Shown here: positions 9,122 to 18,165 of the stretch, one piece after another
Layout of the letters: every line of letters starts with the position of its first letter
Position numbering within the stretch: position 1 is the first letter of the stretch
Origin: Flavobacteriales bacterium
GTDB lineage: Bacteria; Bacteroidota; Bacteroidia; UBA10329
Direction of reading: 5' to 3'
Assembly (NCBI GenBank): GCA_020635495.1
Contig: JACJZQ010000006.1
Span: 111,411 to 175,410 of the forward strand
DNA length: 64,000 nucleotides
The notes under the pieces: generated by a model
What the model saw: the letters and a program-made list of their open reading frames with translations, nothing else
Database searches by the model: none
Told to the model about the DNA's origin: nothing
Program-made: the position numbers and the translations under genes

Positions 9122-9164
9122 TTTGAACACGTTTAAATTCAATATTCCACGCAAATTCTACTTC

Positions 9165-11309
9165 CTATTTTGAACTGCCATCCTGAGACCCAACGTTTGA
9201 TCTCTTTGGAGTTTCTGCAACTTTGGTGTTACGTGGCAATGGTGCAGGTGCAAATCTCAATTTAGAATACTCAGAAACGCGCTGCGAACCATCAGGAGCA
9301 ACCGAGGTCTCATCTGCTCTAGTTGCTACAATTGACCAAGAAAAAGAAACATTAGAATTTCCACTGGCCAACTCAATCACCTCAAATCCTCGTTCGCTCT
9401 TGTTGGTAACATAAACACCGTTACACTCTCCTTCAAGCTGTACAAAAACCTTTAATGGGTGTGTTTCATCAACCAAAATATTCTTGGTCATTGTCGGGTC
9501 CAACTCAACATAAGTTCGACCATTTATCAAGTTACCTGTACCGTAATCTTGAAACAACACTTCTGGAGCCTCAGGGCAATAAAGGGTGACTTTCTGCCCC
9601 TTGGTATCTTCTACAATTGTCGAAACAGTTCCAGTACCAATGATTTTTACCGCTGCACCATTCCAGCCACCTACATACGCGTATTCCGAGCCGCCAAAGT
9701 TTTCGAAGTAACCTGCATAGCTGCCGATTGCAGCACTTGAGGAGAATCCGGCAACTCCATTTGTCAGGCCGTTGGCAGACATTCCTCCACCATCTGTTAG
9801 CACGAGTCCACCTCCATTGTTGCCGATTGCAAGGAGTCCTGTTCCAGTTGCATTTGCATTAACAAATCGACCAGAAGTACTTGCCGCCACATCGTCTGAA
9901 ACATCAAACCTGAAAAGTGGATCTACCAAACCAACACCAACATCTCCTTCACGCTCAATGGCCATTATGTTAAGAGGCGTTCCGCAATCGCTATTCACGT
10001 ACAACTTATTGTCAACACCGTTGTGATGAAAATCAAATCCACAATAGTCGTCTCCAGAATAGTTATCGGCATATTCATCAAAGATCAGTCTTCCTGATTC
10101 TGCCTCATTAAAAGCATCCGCATGACCAACCCGGATTCCTACCACTCCAGAAGTTCTGGCTACAACCAATTTACTTCCTGGTGATGTTGATCCAATTCCC
10201 ACATTATTCCCATCATCGTATATCTGACTGCACACGGCACTTGTTCCGTTTGACTTGACGACAATGTTTGCCGTGTTGCATCCAACCGGTCCTGCGGGTC
10301 CCGATGCACCCTGTGGACCTTGTGGACCTTGTGCTCCTGCCGGACCTGCTGGTCCCTGAACTCCTTGCGGGCCTTGAGCACCATCTGCTCCTGCTGGGCC
10401 TTGTGGGCCAGGCAATCCTTGAACTCCCTGAGGACCTTGTGGTCCCTGTGGACCAATGAGACCATCTGCACCCGCTGGGCCTTGTGGCCCAGTTGCTCCA
10501 TCAGCTCCATCTTGTCCTGCTGGACCCGCTGGGCCTGCTGGACCTGCTGGTCCGATTGGACCAACAGCACCTGCTGGACCTTGCGGTCCTTGCGGGCCTT
10601 GTGCCCCTTGAATACCCTGAATACCTTGTGGTCCTTCTGGTCCTGTAGCACCGTCAGCTCCTGCTGGACCCGCTGGGCCTGTAGCTCCTGGTGCACCATC
10701 TTGACCTGCCGGACCTTGTGGCCCTTGAGGACCTGTTGCACCATCGGCACCTGCAGGTCCTTGTGGGCCTGTTGCACCGTCTGCTCCATCCTGACCTGCC
10801 GGACCTGTTACTCCTGGAGCACCATCAGCTCCTGCTGGTCCTTGTGGACCTTGAGCTCCATCCGCTCCTGCTGGACCTTGAATACCTTGCGGGCCTTGTG
10901 GGCCTGTTGCGCCCTGCGCTCCATCAGCCCCTGCTGGTCCTTGCGGGCCAGTTGCTCCATCGGCACCATCAGCTCCCGCTGGTCCTGCCACTCCTTGAGG
11001 ACCCTGCGGACCTTGCAGACCTTGAGGTCCAATGGCCTGAACCCACTGCGAACCATCATAATACCAGAACTGATTGAAGTCGGTATCATAGACCATCAGA
11101 CCAGTAGCTGGTTGGAAGATCAATGTTCTTTGCTGAGTATTCATCCTTGGAACAAGGAATCCTTTATCAGTAGCGTTCAGGTCTAAGACCGAACTCGGCT
11201 CTGGAGTTGAGGTTCCAACTCCCATGTTGTCTTGGGCAGTGGTGGCGAAACCGAGCAACGCAAGAAACAGTGTAAAAGATATTTGTTTAAGACCGTTCAT
11301 CTCGTTCAT
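9165..11309 (-). CDS. Collagen-like surface protein (about 83 Gly-X-Y triplets)
   Basis: A 714-residue exported protein; an ATG at 11300 is an equally good start for the signal peptide (GLKQISFTLFLALLGFATTAQ). Residues 28-93 form a module (MGVGTSTPEPSSVLDLN, GFLVPRMNTQQR, ATGLMVYDTD, WYYDGSQW) shared with the proteins at 11341 and 27872. Residues 94-343 are an uninterrupted Gly-X-Y tract rich in GPQ, GPA, GAD and GAT. Immediately after it comes a two-cysteine hinge (GPVGCNTANIVVKSNG and AVCSQIYDDG). The C-terminal part (EAPEVLFQDYGTG, HPLKVFVQLEGECNGVYV, SWSIVATR) resembles a module of unknown function seen in other large exported bacterial proteins. No T9SS sorting domain is evident. Predicted to be a trimeric surface fibre. 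Confidence 0.85.
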   Translation of the reverse strand: MNEMNGLKQISFTLFLALLGFATTAQDNMGVGTSTPEPSSVLDLNATDKGFLVPRMNTQQRTLIFQPATGLMVYDTDFNQFWYYDGSQWVQAIGPQGLQGPQGPQGVAGPAGADGADGATGPQGPAGADGAQGATGPQGPQGIQGPAGADGAQGPQGPAGADGAPGVTGPAGQDGADGATGPQGPAGADGATGPQGPQGPAGQDGAPGATGPAGPAGADGATGPEGPQGIQGIQGAQGPQGPQGPAGAVGPIGPAGPAGPAGPAGQDGADGATGPQGPAGADGLIGPQGPQGPQGVQGLPGPQGPAGADGAQGPQGVQGPAGPAGAQGPQGPQGASGPAGPVGCNTANIVVKSNGTSAVCSQIYDDGNNVGIGSTSPGSKLVVARTSGVVGIRVGHADAFNEAESGRLIFDEYADNYSGDDYCGFDFHHNGVDNKLYVNSDCGTPLNIMAIEREGDVGVGLVDPLFRFDVSDDVAASTSGRFVNANATGTGLLAIGNNGGGLVLTDGGGMSANGLTNGVAGFSSSAAIGSYAGYFENFGGSEYAYVGGWNGAAVKIIGTGTVSTIVEDTKGQKVTLYCPEAPEVLFQDYGTGNLINGRTYVELDPTMTKNILVDETHPLKVFVQLEGECNGVYVTNKSERGFEVIELASGNSNVSFSWSIVATRADETSVAPDGSQRVSEYSKLRFAPAPLPRNTKVAETPKRSNVGSQDGSSK
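10281..11030 (-). repeat. Collagen-like Gly-X-Y coding tract, 83 triplets
   Basis: 750 bases coding for 83 Gly-X-Y triplets plus a closing Gly, with no interruption in register. X is mostly Pro or Ala and Y mostly Gln, Ala, Asp or Thr. The 9-base periodicity keeps several other frames free of stops, which produces long spurious ORFs. Confidence 0.95.
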
Positions 11310-11340
11310 AATTTTATCAGTTTGAACTGATCGTTTCCAA

Positions 11341-14300
11341 TTACTTCTTTTTGCTTTTCAGGTCAACCTTCAGCGGAGTTTGAACAGCCTTGGTCGCACC
11401 AGATTGGAACAATCCGTACTCAGCCGACTTGCCATACAATTCAGGGGAGAAGTATTTACCCTTCATATAATCCTTCTTGTCAAACTCCATTTGCTTTTTC
11501 TCGGGATGCTCTTGAGCATATCTATCATTTCGTTCAGCGTATACCGTCCAAGAAACTTTCATTCCGGAAAGACCTCCTGCAATAGTAAATACGCCATCAG
11601 TAATTTCAGTTTTAACAAATACGTTTGCTGCACTGCCTATTGGAGTCAGGTTATAAGAGAAATTCACATTAATCTCCTCAAAGTAATCAGGAAGAACAAC
11701 CTCAGCAGCACCATCTTCACCCAGTATAACGTTCCCTCGGTATACATTCAAAACTTCATTTGATTCAATACTTGCATGGCGGAGAATTTTATTTTCTGGA
11801 TCCAAAGGGTGATCTATGGTGAAGAACTTAAATCCAGTGGCTCCCTCATCTCCTACAGAAAATACGCCATACCAATTTCCATTTCCTACCACACCGTATC
11901 CCCAACTAGCCTGCGGAATTGAAACACCGTAAACTCCGAAGGCATCTGCAGCTCCTGTACCAGTAAACTCGCCTTGAAGAGCAATGGTAGAGTTATCGTT
12001 ATTGCCAGCTAAGAAAACACCACCTCTACCTCCTGCTGGAGATTGACCCCAAACTGCCGCTGCGTTTGTATTTGATAGTCCTGTAGTTGTGTTTGCAGCA
12101 AAAATCGTCTGGTTAGTATTAGCAGTGTTATAGCTAATAAACTGACCAGCTCTTCCCAAACCATCCATGTCAGCTTGTACTGAAATGCTTGTGGTCGGAG
12201 CACTTGCGCTAAGCACATCGCTAAACACACCTATGCCCGAACTTGTGTAAATCTGCGCACCATAACCAGCACCAGTATTTTCAGCCCAAAGGCTGGTACC
12301 TGTTCCAGACGTGTATCCGTTCAACGCATAATTTGCTCCAGCATAAGACGAGAATAAGTCTACCCCAAATGGTGTAGTTGAACCAACACTAACACTAGTG
12401 CCGTTGTCAAAGATTTGAGAACAAACTGCAGCACTACCATTTGACTTCACCACGATGTTCGCAGTAGAACATCCAACTGGGCCAGCTGGACCTGTTACTC
12501 CTTGGATTCCTTGAGGACCCTGAGGGCCTGCCGGACCTTGAGCACCCGCTGGACCCTGTGCTCCATCTGCACCATCTGCTCCTGCCGGGCCTTGAATACC
12601 TTGTGGACCCTGTGGACCAGGTGCACCATCAGCACCGTCAGCACCGTCAGCTCCTGCCGGACCTTGAATACCCTGCGGTCCCTGTGGACCTGTTGCGCCA
12701 TCGGCACCATCAGCGCCTGCTGGACCTTGAATACCCTGTGGTCCCTGTGGACCTGTTGCTCCGTCTGCACCATCAGCTCCTGCTGGACCTTGAATACCCT
12801 GCGGTCCTTGTGGGCCTGTTGCTCCATCTGCACCATCAGCTCCTGCTGGACCTTGAATACCCTGCGGTCCTTGTGGGCCTGTTGCTCCATCTGCACCATC
12901 AGTTCCTGCTGGGCCTTGAATACCTTGTGGTCCCTGTGGGCCTGTTGCGCCATCAGCGCCATCTGCTCCTGCTGGGCCTTGGATACCCTGTGGTCCCTGT
13001 GGACCTGTTGCGCCATCAGCGCCATCTGCTCCTGCTGGACCTTGAATACCCTGCGGTCCCTGTGGGCCTGTTGCGCCATCGGCACCGTCTGCTCCCTGAA
13101 GTCCCTGAGGACCTTGTGGGCCCGTTGCACCATCTGCACCAGTGGCACCTTGAGGTCCTTGAGGCCCAGGTAATCCTTGAACTCCCTGAGGTCCTTGTGG
13201 TCCCTGAGGCCCAATCAGTCCGTCAGCCCCAGTTGGTCCTTGTGGACCTGTAACTCCTTGAGGACCTGTCGCACCATCGGCTCCTGCTGGACCTTGAAGA
13301 CCTTGTGGTCCCTGTGGACCTGTTGCTCCATCAGCACCATCAGCACCTGCTGGCCCTTGAATACCTTGTGGTCCCTGTGGACCTGTCGCACCATCGGCAC
13401 CATCAGCGCCCGCTGGTCCTTGAATACCTTGTGGTCCTTGCGGACCAGTTGCTCCATCAGCACCATCAGCGCCTGCTGGGCCTTGAATACCTTGTGGGCC
13501 CTGAGGACCTGTTGCACCATCGGCACCGTCTGCTCCTGCTGGTCCTTGAATACCTTGTGGTCCCTGTGGACCTGTTGCACCATCGGCACCGTCTGCGCCC
13601 GCTGGTCCTTGAATACCTTGTGGTCCCTGTGGACCAGTTGCTCCATCTGCACCATCAGCTCCTGCTGGGCCTTGAATACCCTGCGGTCCCTGTGGACCTG
13701 TTGCTCCATCTACGCCATCTGCTCCTTGGAGTCCTTGTGGCCCTTGAGGACCTGTTGCACCATCAGCACCTTGTGGGCCCTGCGGACCTTGTGGACCAGT
13801 TGCTCCGTTAGCGCCATCTGCTCCTTGAAGTCCCTGTGGTCCTTGAGGACCTGTTGCTCCATCAGCACCTGCTGGCCCTTGAATGCCCTGTGGGCCTTGC
13901 GGACCAGTTGCTCCGTCAGCACCATCTGCTCCTTGAAGTCCTTGAGGGCCCTGAGGGCCAGTGGCTCCGTCAGCACCTGCTGGTCCTTGAATACCTTGTG
14001 GGCCTTGAGGACCTGTTGCACCATCGGCACCGTCTGCTCCCTGTAGTCCCTGAGGACCTTGTGGGCCTGTTGCACCATCAGCACCGTCTGCCCCTGCTGG
14101 TCCTTGAAGGCCTTGCGGTCCCTGTGGGCCTGTTGCTCCGTCTGCACCGTCAGCTCCAGCCGGTCCTTGAGGACCTTGCGGACCTATTGCCTGAACCCAA
14201 GCAGTTCCGTCAAAATACCAAAACTTGTTATCGTCAGTATCATACACCATCAAACCCGTTGCCGGAGTGGATATGGCATTTCTTTGCGCAGTATTCATCC

Positions 14301-14451
14301 TCGGTACAAGGAATCCCTTGTCAGAGGCATTAAGATCAAGTACAGCGCTTGGTTCTGGCGTAGATGTACCAATACCCATGTTATCTTGGGCAAAGGCAGA
14401 GATTGAAAACAGTCCAGAAAACAGAATAACAGAGAGTAGTGCTTTTCTCAT
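11341..14451 (-). CDS. Large collagen-like surface protein (about 190 Gly-X-Y triplets)
   Basis: A 1036-residue exported protein (signal peptide RKALLSVILFSGLFSISAFA). Residues 22-89 repeat the shared N-terminal module (MGIGTSTPEPSAVLDLN, GFLVPRMNTAQRNAI, ATGLMVYDTD, WYFDGTAW). Residues 90-660 are an unbroken Gly-X-Y tract built mostly from a 21-residue unit, GPAGADGADGATGPQGPQGI plus Q. The hinge GPVGCSTANIVVKSNG...AVCSQIFDNG matches the one in the neighbour at 9165. The C-terminal domain (VVLPDYFEEINVNFSYNLTP, KVSWTVYAERND, KGKYFSPELYGK) resembles a C-terminal module found on many large exported proteins of several phyla. It heads the operon: only 31 bases separate it from the second collagen-like gene. 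Confidence 0.87.
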   Translation of the reverse strand: MRKALLSVILFSGLFSISAFAQDNMGIGTSTPEPSAVLDLNASDKGFLVPRMNTAQRNAISTPATGLMVYDTDDNKFWYFDGTAWVQAIGPQGPQGPAGADGADGATGPQGPQGLQGPAGADGADGATGPQGPQGLQGADGADGATGPQGPQGIQGPAGADGATGPQGPQGLQGADGADGATGPQGPQGIQGPAGADGATGPQGPQGLQGADGANGATGPQGPQGPQGADGATGPQGPQGLQGADGVDGATGPQGPQGIQGPAGADGADGATGPQGPQGIQGPAGADGADGATGPQGPQGIQGPAGADGADGATGPQGPQGIQGPAGADGADGATGPQGPQGIQGPAGADGADGATGPQGPQGIQGPAGADGADGATGPQGPQGLQGPAGADGATGPQGVTGPQGPTGADGLIGPQGPQGPQGVQGLPGPQGPQGATGADGATGPQGPQGLQGADGADGATGPQGPQGIQGPAGADGADGATGPQGPQGIQGPAGADGADGATGPQGPQGIQGPAGTDGADGATGPQGPQGIQGPAGADGADGATGPQGPQGIQGPAGADGADGATGPQGPQGIQGPAGADGADGATGPQGPQGIQGPAGADGADGADGAPGPQGPQGIQGPAGADGADGAQGPAGAQGPAGPQGPQGIQGVTGPAGPVGCSTANIVVKSNGSAAVCSQIFDNGTSVSVGSTTPFGVDLFSSYAGANYALNGYTSGTGTSLWAENTGAGYGAQIYTSSGIGVFSDVLSASAPTTSISVQADMDGLGRAGQFISYNTANTNQTIFAANTTTGLSNTNAAAVWGQSPAGGRGGVFLAGNNDNSTIALQGEFTGTGAADAFGVYGVSIPQASWGYGVVGNGNWYGVFSVGDEGATGFKFFTIDHPLDPENKILRHASIESNEVLNVYRGNVILGEDGAAEVVLPDYFEEINVNFSYNLTPIGSAANVFVKTEITDGVFTIAGGLSGMKVSWTVYAERNDRYAQEHPEKKQMEFDKKDYMKGKYFSPELYGKSAEYGLFQSGATKAVQTPLKVDLKSKKK
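12472..14184 (-). repeat. 63-bp tandem repeats coding for the collagen-like tract
   Basis: 1713 bases coding for about 190 Gly-X-Y triplets. The dominant 63-bp unit codes for GPAGADGADGATGPQGPQGI plus Q (also L for I) and recurs with few substitutions through most of the tract; third-position differences dominate. Such an array is prone to slipped-strand length change. Confidence 0.95.
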
Positions 14452-14675
14452 ATTTTAAGTTCTAAAAAGATGGTTGTTCGTTGAGTTTGTTCATTTAGGG
14501 GATGAACCACCTTATATTATCGATGAAACAAAAGTAACGGCTAATGAGACAGAATTCAAAATTCTTAACAGAGTATTTAGACAAACGACATGACATGAAC
14601 GTAGATTTGTACTCAAATGAAGATGATATTGCCCAAACATTATTTGAACATTGTTGTTAAATCAGTTGATATAAC

Positions 14676-15911
14676 ATGATTGCACTACTGATTCCACTGG
14701 GGCTTCTTCTCGGAATTGACCTTTACTTCTTCCAAATCATAAAGACGCTACTTGCGGATTCTAGCGAGAGGTTGCGCTTCACGATTTATGTTCTTTATTG
14801 GATAGTATCCATTCTAATGATCGTATCGGTCTTCTTAAGCGCAGATCGTTCTTTCTTCCCAGTTCATGTCAGATATTACATTTTCAGCCTGTTACTGCTT
14901 TTACTGGTTCCCAAGCTTCTTGGGCTGCTTTTTCTCGTAGGTGAAGATATCTTCAGATTAGGCGAAAAAATTTCTGCGGTAATATCAGGTTCGGACGATA
15001 CAACCATTCATGGTAGAAGGCAATTCATTTCCAGAGCCGGAATAATAGCGGCCAGTCTTCCTTTTGCCACCATGCTTTACGGTATGGTTAAAACTGGTTT
15101 TGATATACGGGTTCGAAAGCTCAAAGCATCATTTGAAGACCTTCCCAGTGAGTTTGAAGGACTGAAGATCGTTCAGATCTCAGACCTGCACTCGGGAAGT
15201 TTCACAACTGAATCACATTTTGAAGAGGCCGTTAATCGGATCAACGCCCTGAATCCGGATCTGGTGTTCTTTACCGGTGACCTAGTTAACAACGAAGCTG
15301 TTGAGGCAGAACGATTCGTAGAAACCTTCAGCAAACTCAAGGCGAAACTTGGAGTATATTCCATTTTGGGGAATCATGATTACGGAGATTACGGTCCGTG
15401 GCCCTCAAAAGAGGAAAAAGCCAATAATTTGAAGCGATTAAAGCAAGTTCATCATGATGCTGGATGGAATCTCCTTCTAAACGATTCTTCCACCATTAAT
15501 ATGGGCGAAAGCAAACTGGCCATAGTAGGAGTTGAAAACTGGGGCGCTGCGAGACACTTCCCAAAATATGGCGACCTGGACAAGGCTGTTGAGAAAGTCA
15601 AAGACATTCCTTTCAAAATTCTCCTCTCCCACGACCCAAGTCACTGGGATGCCAAGGTTCAAGAACACGAACAGAAGTTTCATCTCACATTATCCGGTCA
15701 CACGCACGGAGCACAATTCGGGATTGAGATTCCTGGTTTTAAATGGAGCCCGGTACAGTATGTGTACAAGCAATGGGCCGGTCTATACGAAGGCGTTGAC
15801 GGACAGAAATTGTATGTAAACCGCGGCTTGGGCTATATAGGTTACATGGGTAGAATAGGAATTCCGCCAGAAATCACATTTCTAGAGCTGAACTCCAGCA
15901 AAAATGCCTAA
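14676..15911 (+). CDS. Membrane-anchored metallophosphoesterase (YkuE/YaeI type)
   Basis: A 411-residue protein. Three or four hydrophobic segments fill residues 1-95. RRQFISRAGIIAASLPFA (124-141) is a twin-arginine-like segment ahead of the enzymatic domain. That domain carries the full calcineurin-like metal-binding set: DLHSG (180-184), GDLVNN, GNHDYGDYG, LSHDPSHW and GHTHGAQFG. Related enzymes hydrolyse phosphoesters, and B. subtilis YkuE is exported by the Tat pathway; the true substrate here is unknown. A -7 element TAGATTTG lies at 14602-14609, 67 bases ahead of the ATG. The gene is divergent from the collagen-like operon and followed by the acylase genes. Confidence 0.88.
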   Translation: MIALLIPLGLLLGIDLYFFQIIKTLLADSSERLRFTIYVLYWIVSILMIVSVFLSADRSFFPVHVRYYIFSLLLLLLVPKLLGLLFLVGEDIFRLGEKISAVISGSDDTTIHGRRQFISRAGIIAASLPFATMLYGMVKTGFDIRVRKLKASFEDLPSEFEGLKIVQISDLHSGSFTTESHFEEAVNRINALNPDLVFFTGDLVNNEAVEAERFVETFSKLKAKLGVYSILGNHDYGDYGPWPSKEEKANNLKRLKQVHHDAGWNLLLNDSSTINMGESKLAIVGVENWGAARHFPKYGDLDKAVEKVKDIPFKILLSHDPSHWDAKVQEHEQKFHLTLSGHTHGAQFGIEIPGFKWSPVQYVYKQWAGLYEGVDGQKLYVNRGLGYIGYMGRIGIPPEITFLELNSSKNA

Positions 15912-15952
15912 TTTGTGAGGCGAGTTCAATCCCTACTCATTTCAATTTTAAA

Positions 15953-18070
15953 ATGAAGAATTTTTTGACCTGCCTAGTGGCAGTGGCACTTGTCGTGATA
16001 TCCGCCAAGGCCGAAGACGGACGCTACGAGTTCTCCATTACCGTAGACCCCAATGATGTAACCATTGTAAGAGACAAATGGGGCGTGCCTCACATTTTCG
16101 GAAAAACAGATGCCGATGTGGCTTATGGTTTGGCCTGGGCAAATGCCGAAGATGATTTTCACACGATGCAAGAGTTGGTGATAACTGCTAAAGGACTTGC
16201 AGGAAAATTGCTTGGCGTTGAAGGTGCTGAGCGCGATTTCTTCTCTCATGCCATCGGTTTTAGAGAACGCGTAGAACGCGACTTTCATCTTCTATCGGAT
16301 GACTATATCAAGTATCTGGAAGGCTACTGCCAAGGAATCAATGCTTATGCAAAATCGCACAAGAAGGAAGTTAGAGTTAGAGGAACTTTCCCAGTTACTC
16401 CTAAGGATATTGTTGGTTCGTACATGTTCGCGCTCAGTGCGCTGATCGGCACACCCGGAGCGGTTGGAAACATCATGAATGGCACTTACGATAAAGATCA
16501 ACCATCAGACCTTCCGTACGGGTCAAACGCGTTTGCTTTTAACAGCAAGAAAACGGATGATGGCAGTTCCATGCTTTGCATCAATCCGCATCAGCCTGTT
16601 ACTGGCCCATTCTCGTGGTATGAAGCACACTTGCATAGTGATGAAGGATTGAACATTCATGGGGCAATGTTCCCAGGCAGTTCTACGGTTTTCCTTGGAA
16701 ACAATGAAAATCTTGGTTGGGCACACACGTTCAACCACCTAGACCTTGTTGATGTATTCCAATTGGAAATGCACCCCAAGAAAAAACGCATGTATCGCTT
16801 TAACGGAGAGTGGCATAAGCTGGAGAAGCGTCCCGTTTGGCTCAAAGTGAAATTGGCAAAGGGTATTGTTTTTCCAGTAAGACGAATGACCTACTGGAGC
16901 AAGTTGGGAGCTACGCTGGAGTCTCCTGACGGGAACTTCTACGCGGTAAAGTTCGCGGCAAACGAAAAAGTTCATGTTGGCGAGCAATGGTACCGTATGG
17001 ACAAGGCCAGGAATTTTGATGAATTCTACGCTGCCATGCAGATGGAATCCATCTCCATGTTCAATGTGATCTATGCCGACAAGGATGACAACGTGATGTT
17101 CCTCAACAATGCAATTGTTCCGAGAAGACATGAAGGCATAGATTACTCCAAGGTTGTAAGAAGCAATTCCGACAAAACACTTTGGAGCGATTTCCATGAT
17201 GTTGAAGACATGGTACAAACCACAAATCCGAAATGTGGCTGGGTTTTCAACACCAACAATAATCCTACTCGTGCTACTGCCAAGGAAGAGTGGCAAGACA
17301 TCAATAATTATCCAAGTTACTTCGGTTGGGGAGATGACCTTGGGATGAATAATCGGGCCGTTAGGTTCCTTGAGTTGATGAACAGCCCTAAATCAAATAG
17401 GGTATCTTTTGAGCGGATGAAGGAAATGAAGTTTGATTATGAGTTTCCAGTCTGCAGTCCATTTCAAAATTCGTGCGACAACCTTTTGACGATGAATGCT
17501 GATGATTTCCCAGAGTTAAAGCCGCTGATTACAGCAATCAACAATTGGGACAAGCAAGCAGACAAGGACAGTGAGGGAGCTGCAGCTTACCTGATAACCT
17601 TTCAGAAGGTCTTCACTATGTTAGGTTTCAATGACGGTTCTTTCAAAAAAGAAGTACACATTCCCGACACAACCTATTTAAAGGCTCTTAAATGGGCAAA
17701 GAATCGTATTGACACATACTATGATGGGCAAATACCGAAGCTTGGGGATGTTCAGCGCCATGTACGCGGAGATGTGAACCTTCCATTGGCAGGTTTCCCA
17801 GATGCATTGGCAGCCAATTATAACGAAGAATGGAAGGATGGCCGATACAAACCTTGGGTAGCTGACTCCTATGTTCATTTTGCACAATGGAAGGATGGAA
17901 AATTGCTACGAATGGAAACTTTGCACCCTTTCGGAGCATCCAACCGTCCAGATTCGCCTCATTACACCGACCAAATGCAACTTTATGCTGATCAGGAAAC
18001 CAAAAGAATGACTTTGGACAAGGCAAAGATCTTTGCAGAAGCGGAATCCATCTACCACCCTGCTCCCTGA
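15953..18070 (+). CDS. Penicillin acylase family protein (first paralogue)
   Basis: A 705-residue Ntn-hydrolase precursor with a signal peptide (KNFLTCLVAVALVVISAKA). VRDKWGVPHIFGKTDADVAYGLAWANAEDD is split around residues 39-68 and is the usual alpha-chain start; the chain breaks before Ser191 in PYGSNAFAF, which by family rule becomes the N-terminal nucleophile after self-cleavage. HQPVTGPFSWYEAHL (224-238) and NENLGWAHT are the conserved beta-chain blocks. The closest known groups are N-acyl-homoserine-lactone acylases (PvdQ, QuiP) and aculeacin acylase, which hydrolyse amide bonds in the periplasm; the substrate here is not known. A close paralogue follows at 18166. Confidence 0.9.
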   Translation: MKNFLTCLVAVALVVISAKAEDGRYEFSITVDPNDVTIVRDKWGVPHIFGKTDADVAYGLAWANAEDDFHTMQELVITAKGLAGKLLGVEGAERDFFSHAIGFRERVERDFHLLSDDYIKYLEGYCQGINAYAKSHKKEVRVRGTFPVTPKDIVGSYMFALSALIGTPGAVGNIMNGTYDKDQPSDLPYGSNAFAFNSKKTDDGSSMLCINPHQPVTGPFSWYEAHLHSDEGLNIHGAMFPGSSTVFLGNNENLGWAHTFNHLDLVDVFQLEMHPKKKRMYRFNGEWHKLEKRPVWLKVKLAKGIVFPVRRMTYWSKLGATLESPDGNFYAVKFAANEKVHVGEQWYRMDKARNFDEFYAAMQMESISMFNVIYADKDDNVMFLNNAIVPRRHEGIDYSKVVRSNSDKTLWSDFHDVEDMVQTTNPKCGWVFNTNNNPTRATAKEEWQDINNYPSYFGWGDDLGMNNRAVRFLELMNSPKSNRVSFERMKEMKFDYEFPVCSPFQNSCDNLLTMNADDFPELKPLITAINNWDKQADKDSEGAAAYLITFQKVFTMLGFNDGSFKKEVHIPDTTYLKALKWAKNRIDTYYDGQIPKLGDVQRHVRGDVNLPLAGFPDALAANYNEEWKDGRYKPWVADSYVHFAQWKDGKLLRMETLHPFGASNRPDSPHYTDQMQLYADQETKRMTLDKAKIFAEAESIYHPAP

Positions 18071-18165
18071 TTTCATAAACTGTTGATACATAGTTAATAG
18101 GGGCTCTGTAACGGATCAAGTAACTTCACGCTCAGATTCTAACCCCTTTAACCTCTTATCATTTA

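Noticed and set aside
10320..11186. Long open frames on the plus strand and other frames across the collagen genes (also 12502-14046 and 10160-10789)
   Set aside because: The 9-base Gly-X-Y periodicity removes stops from other frames. The products are low-complexity (Trp/Cys/Ser or His/Leu runs) and antisense to clear genes with signal peptides.
12472..14184. Possible CRISPR-like array from regularly spaced repeats
   Set aside because: Units are contiguous and coding, with no unique spacers and no cas genes; they translate into Gly-X-Y without interruption.
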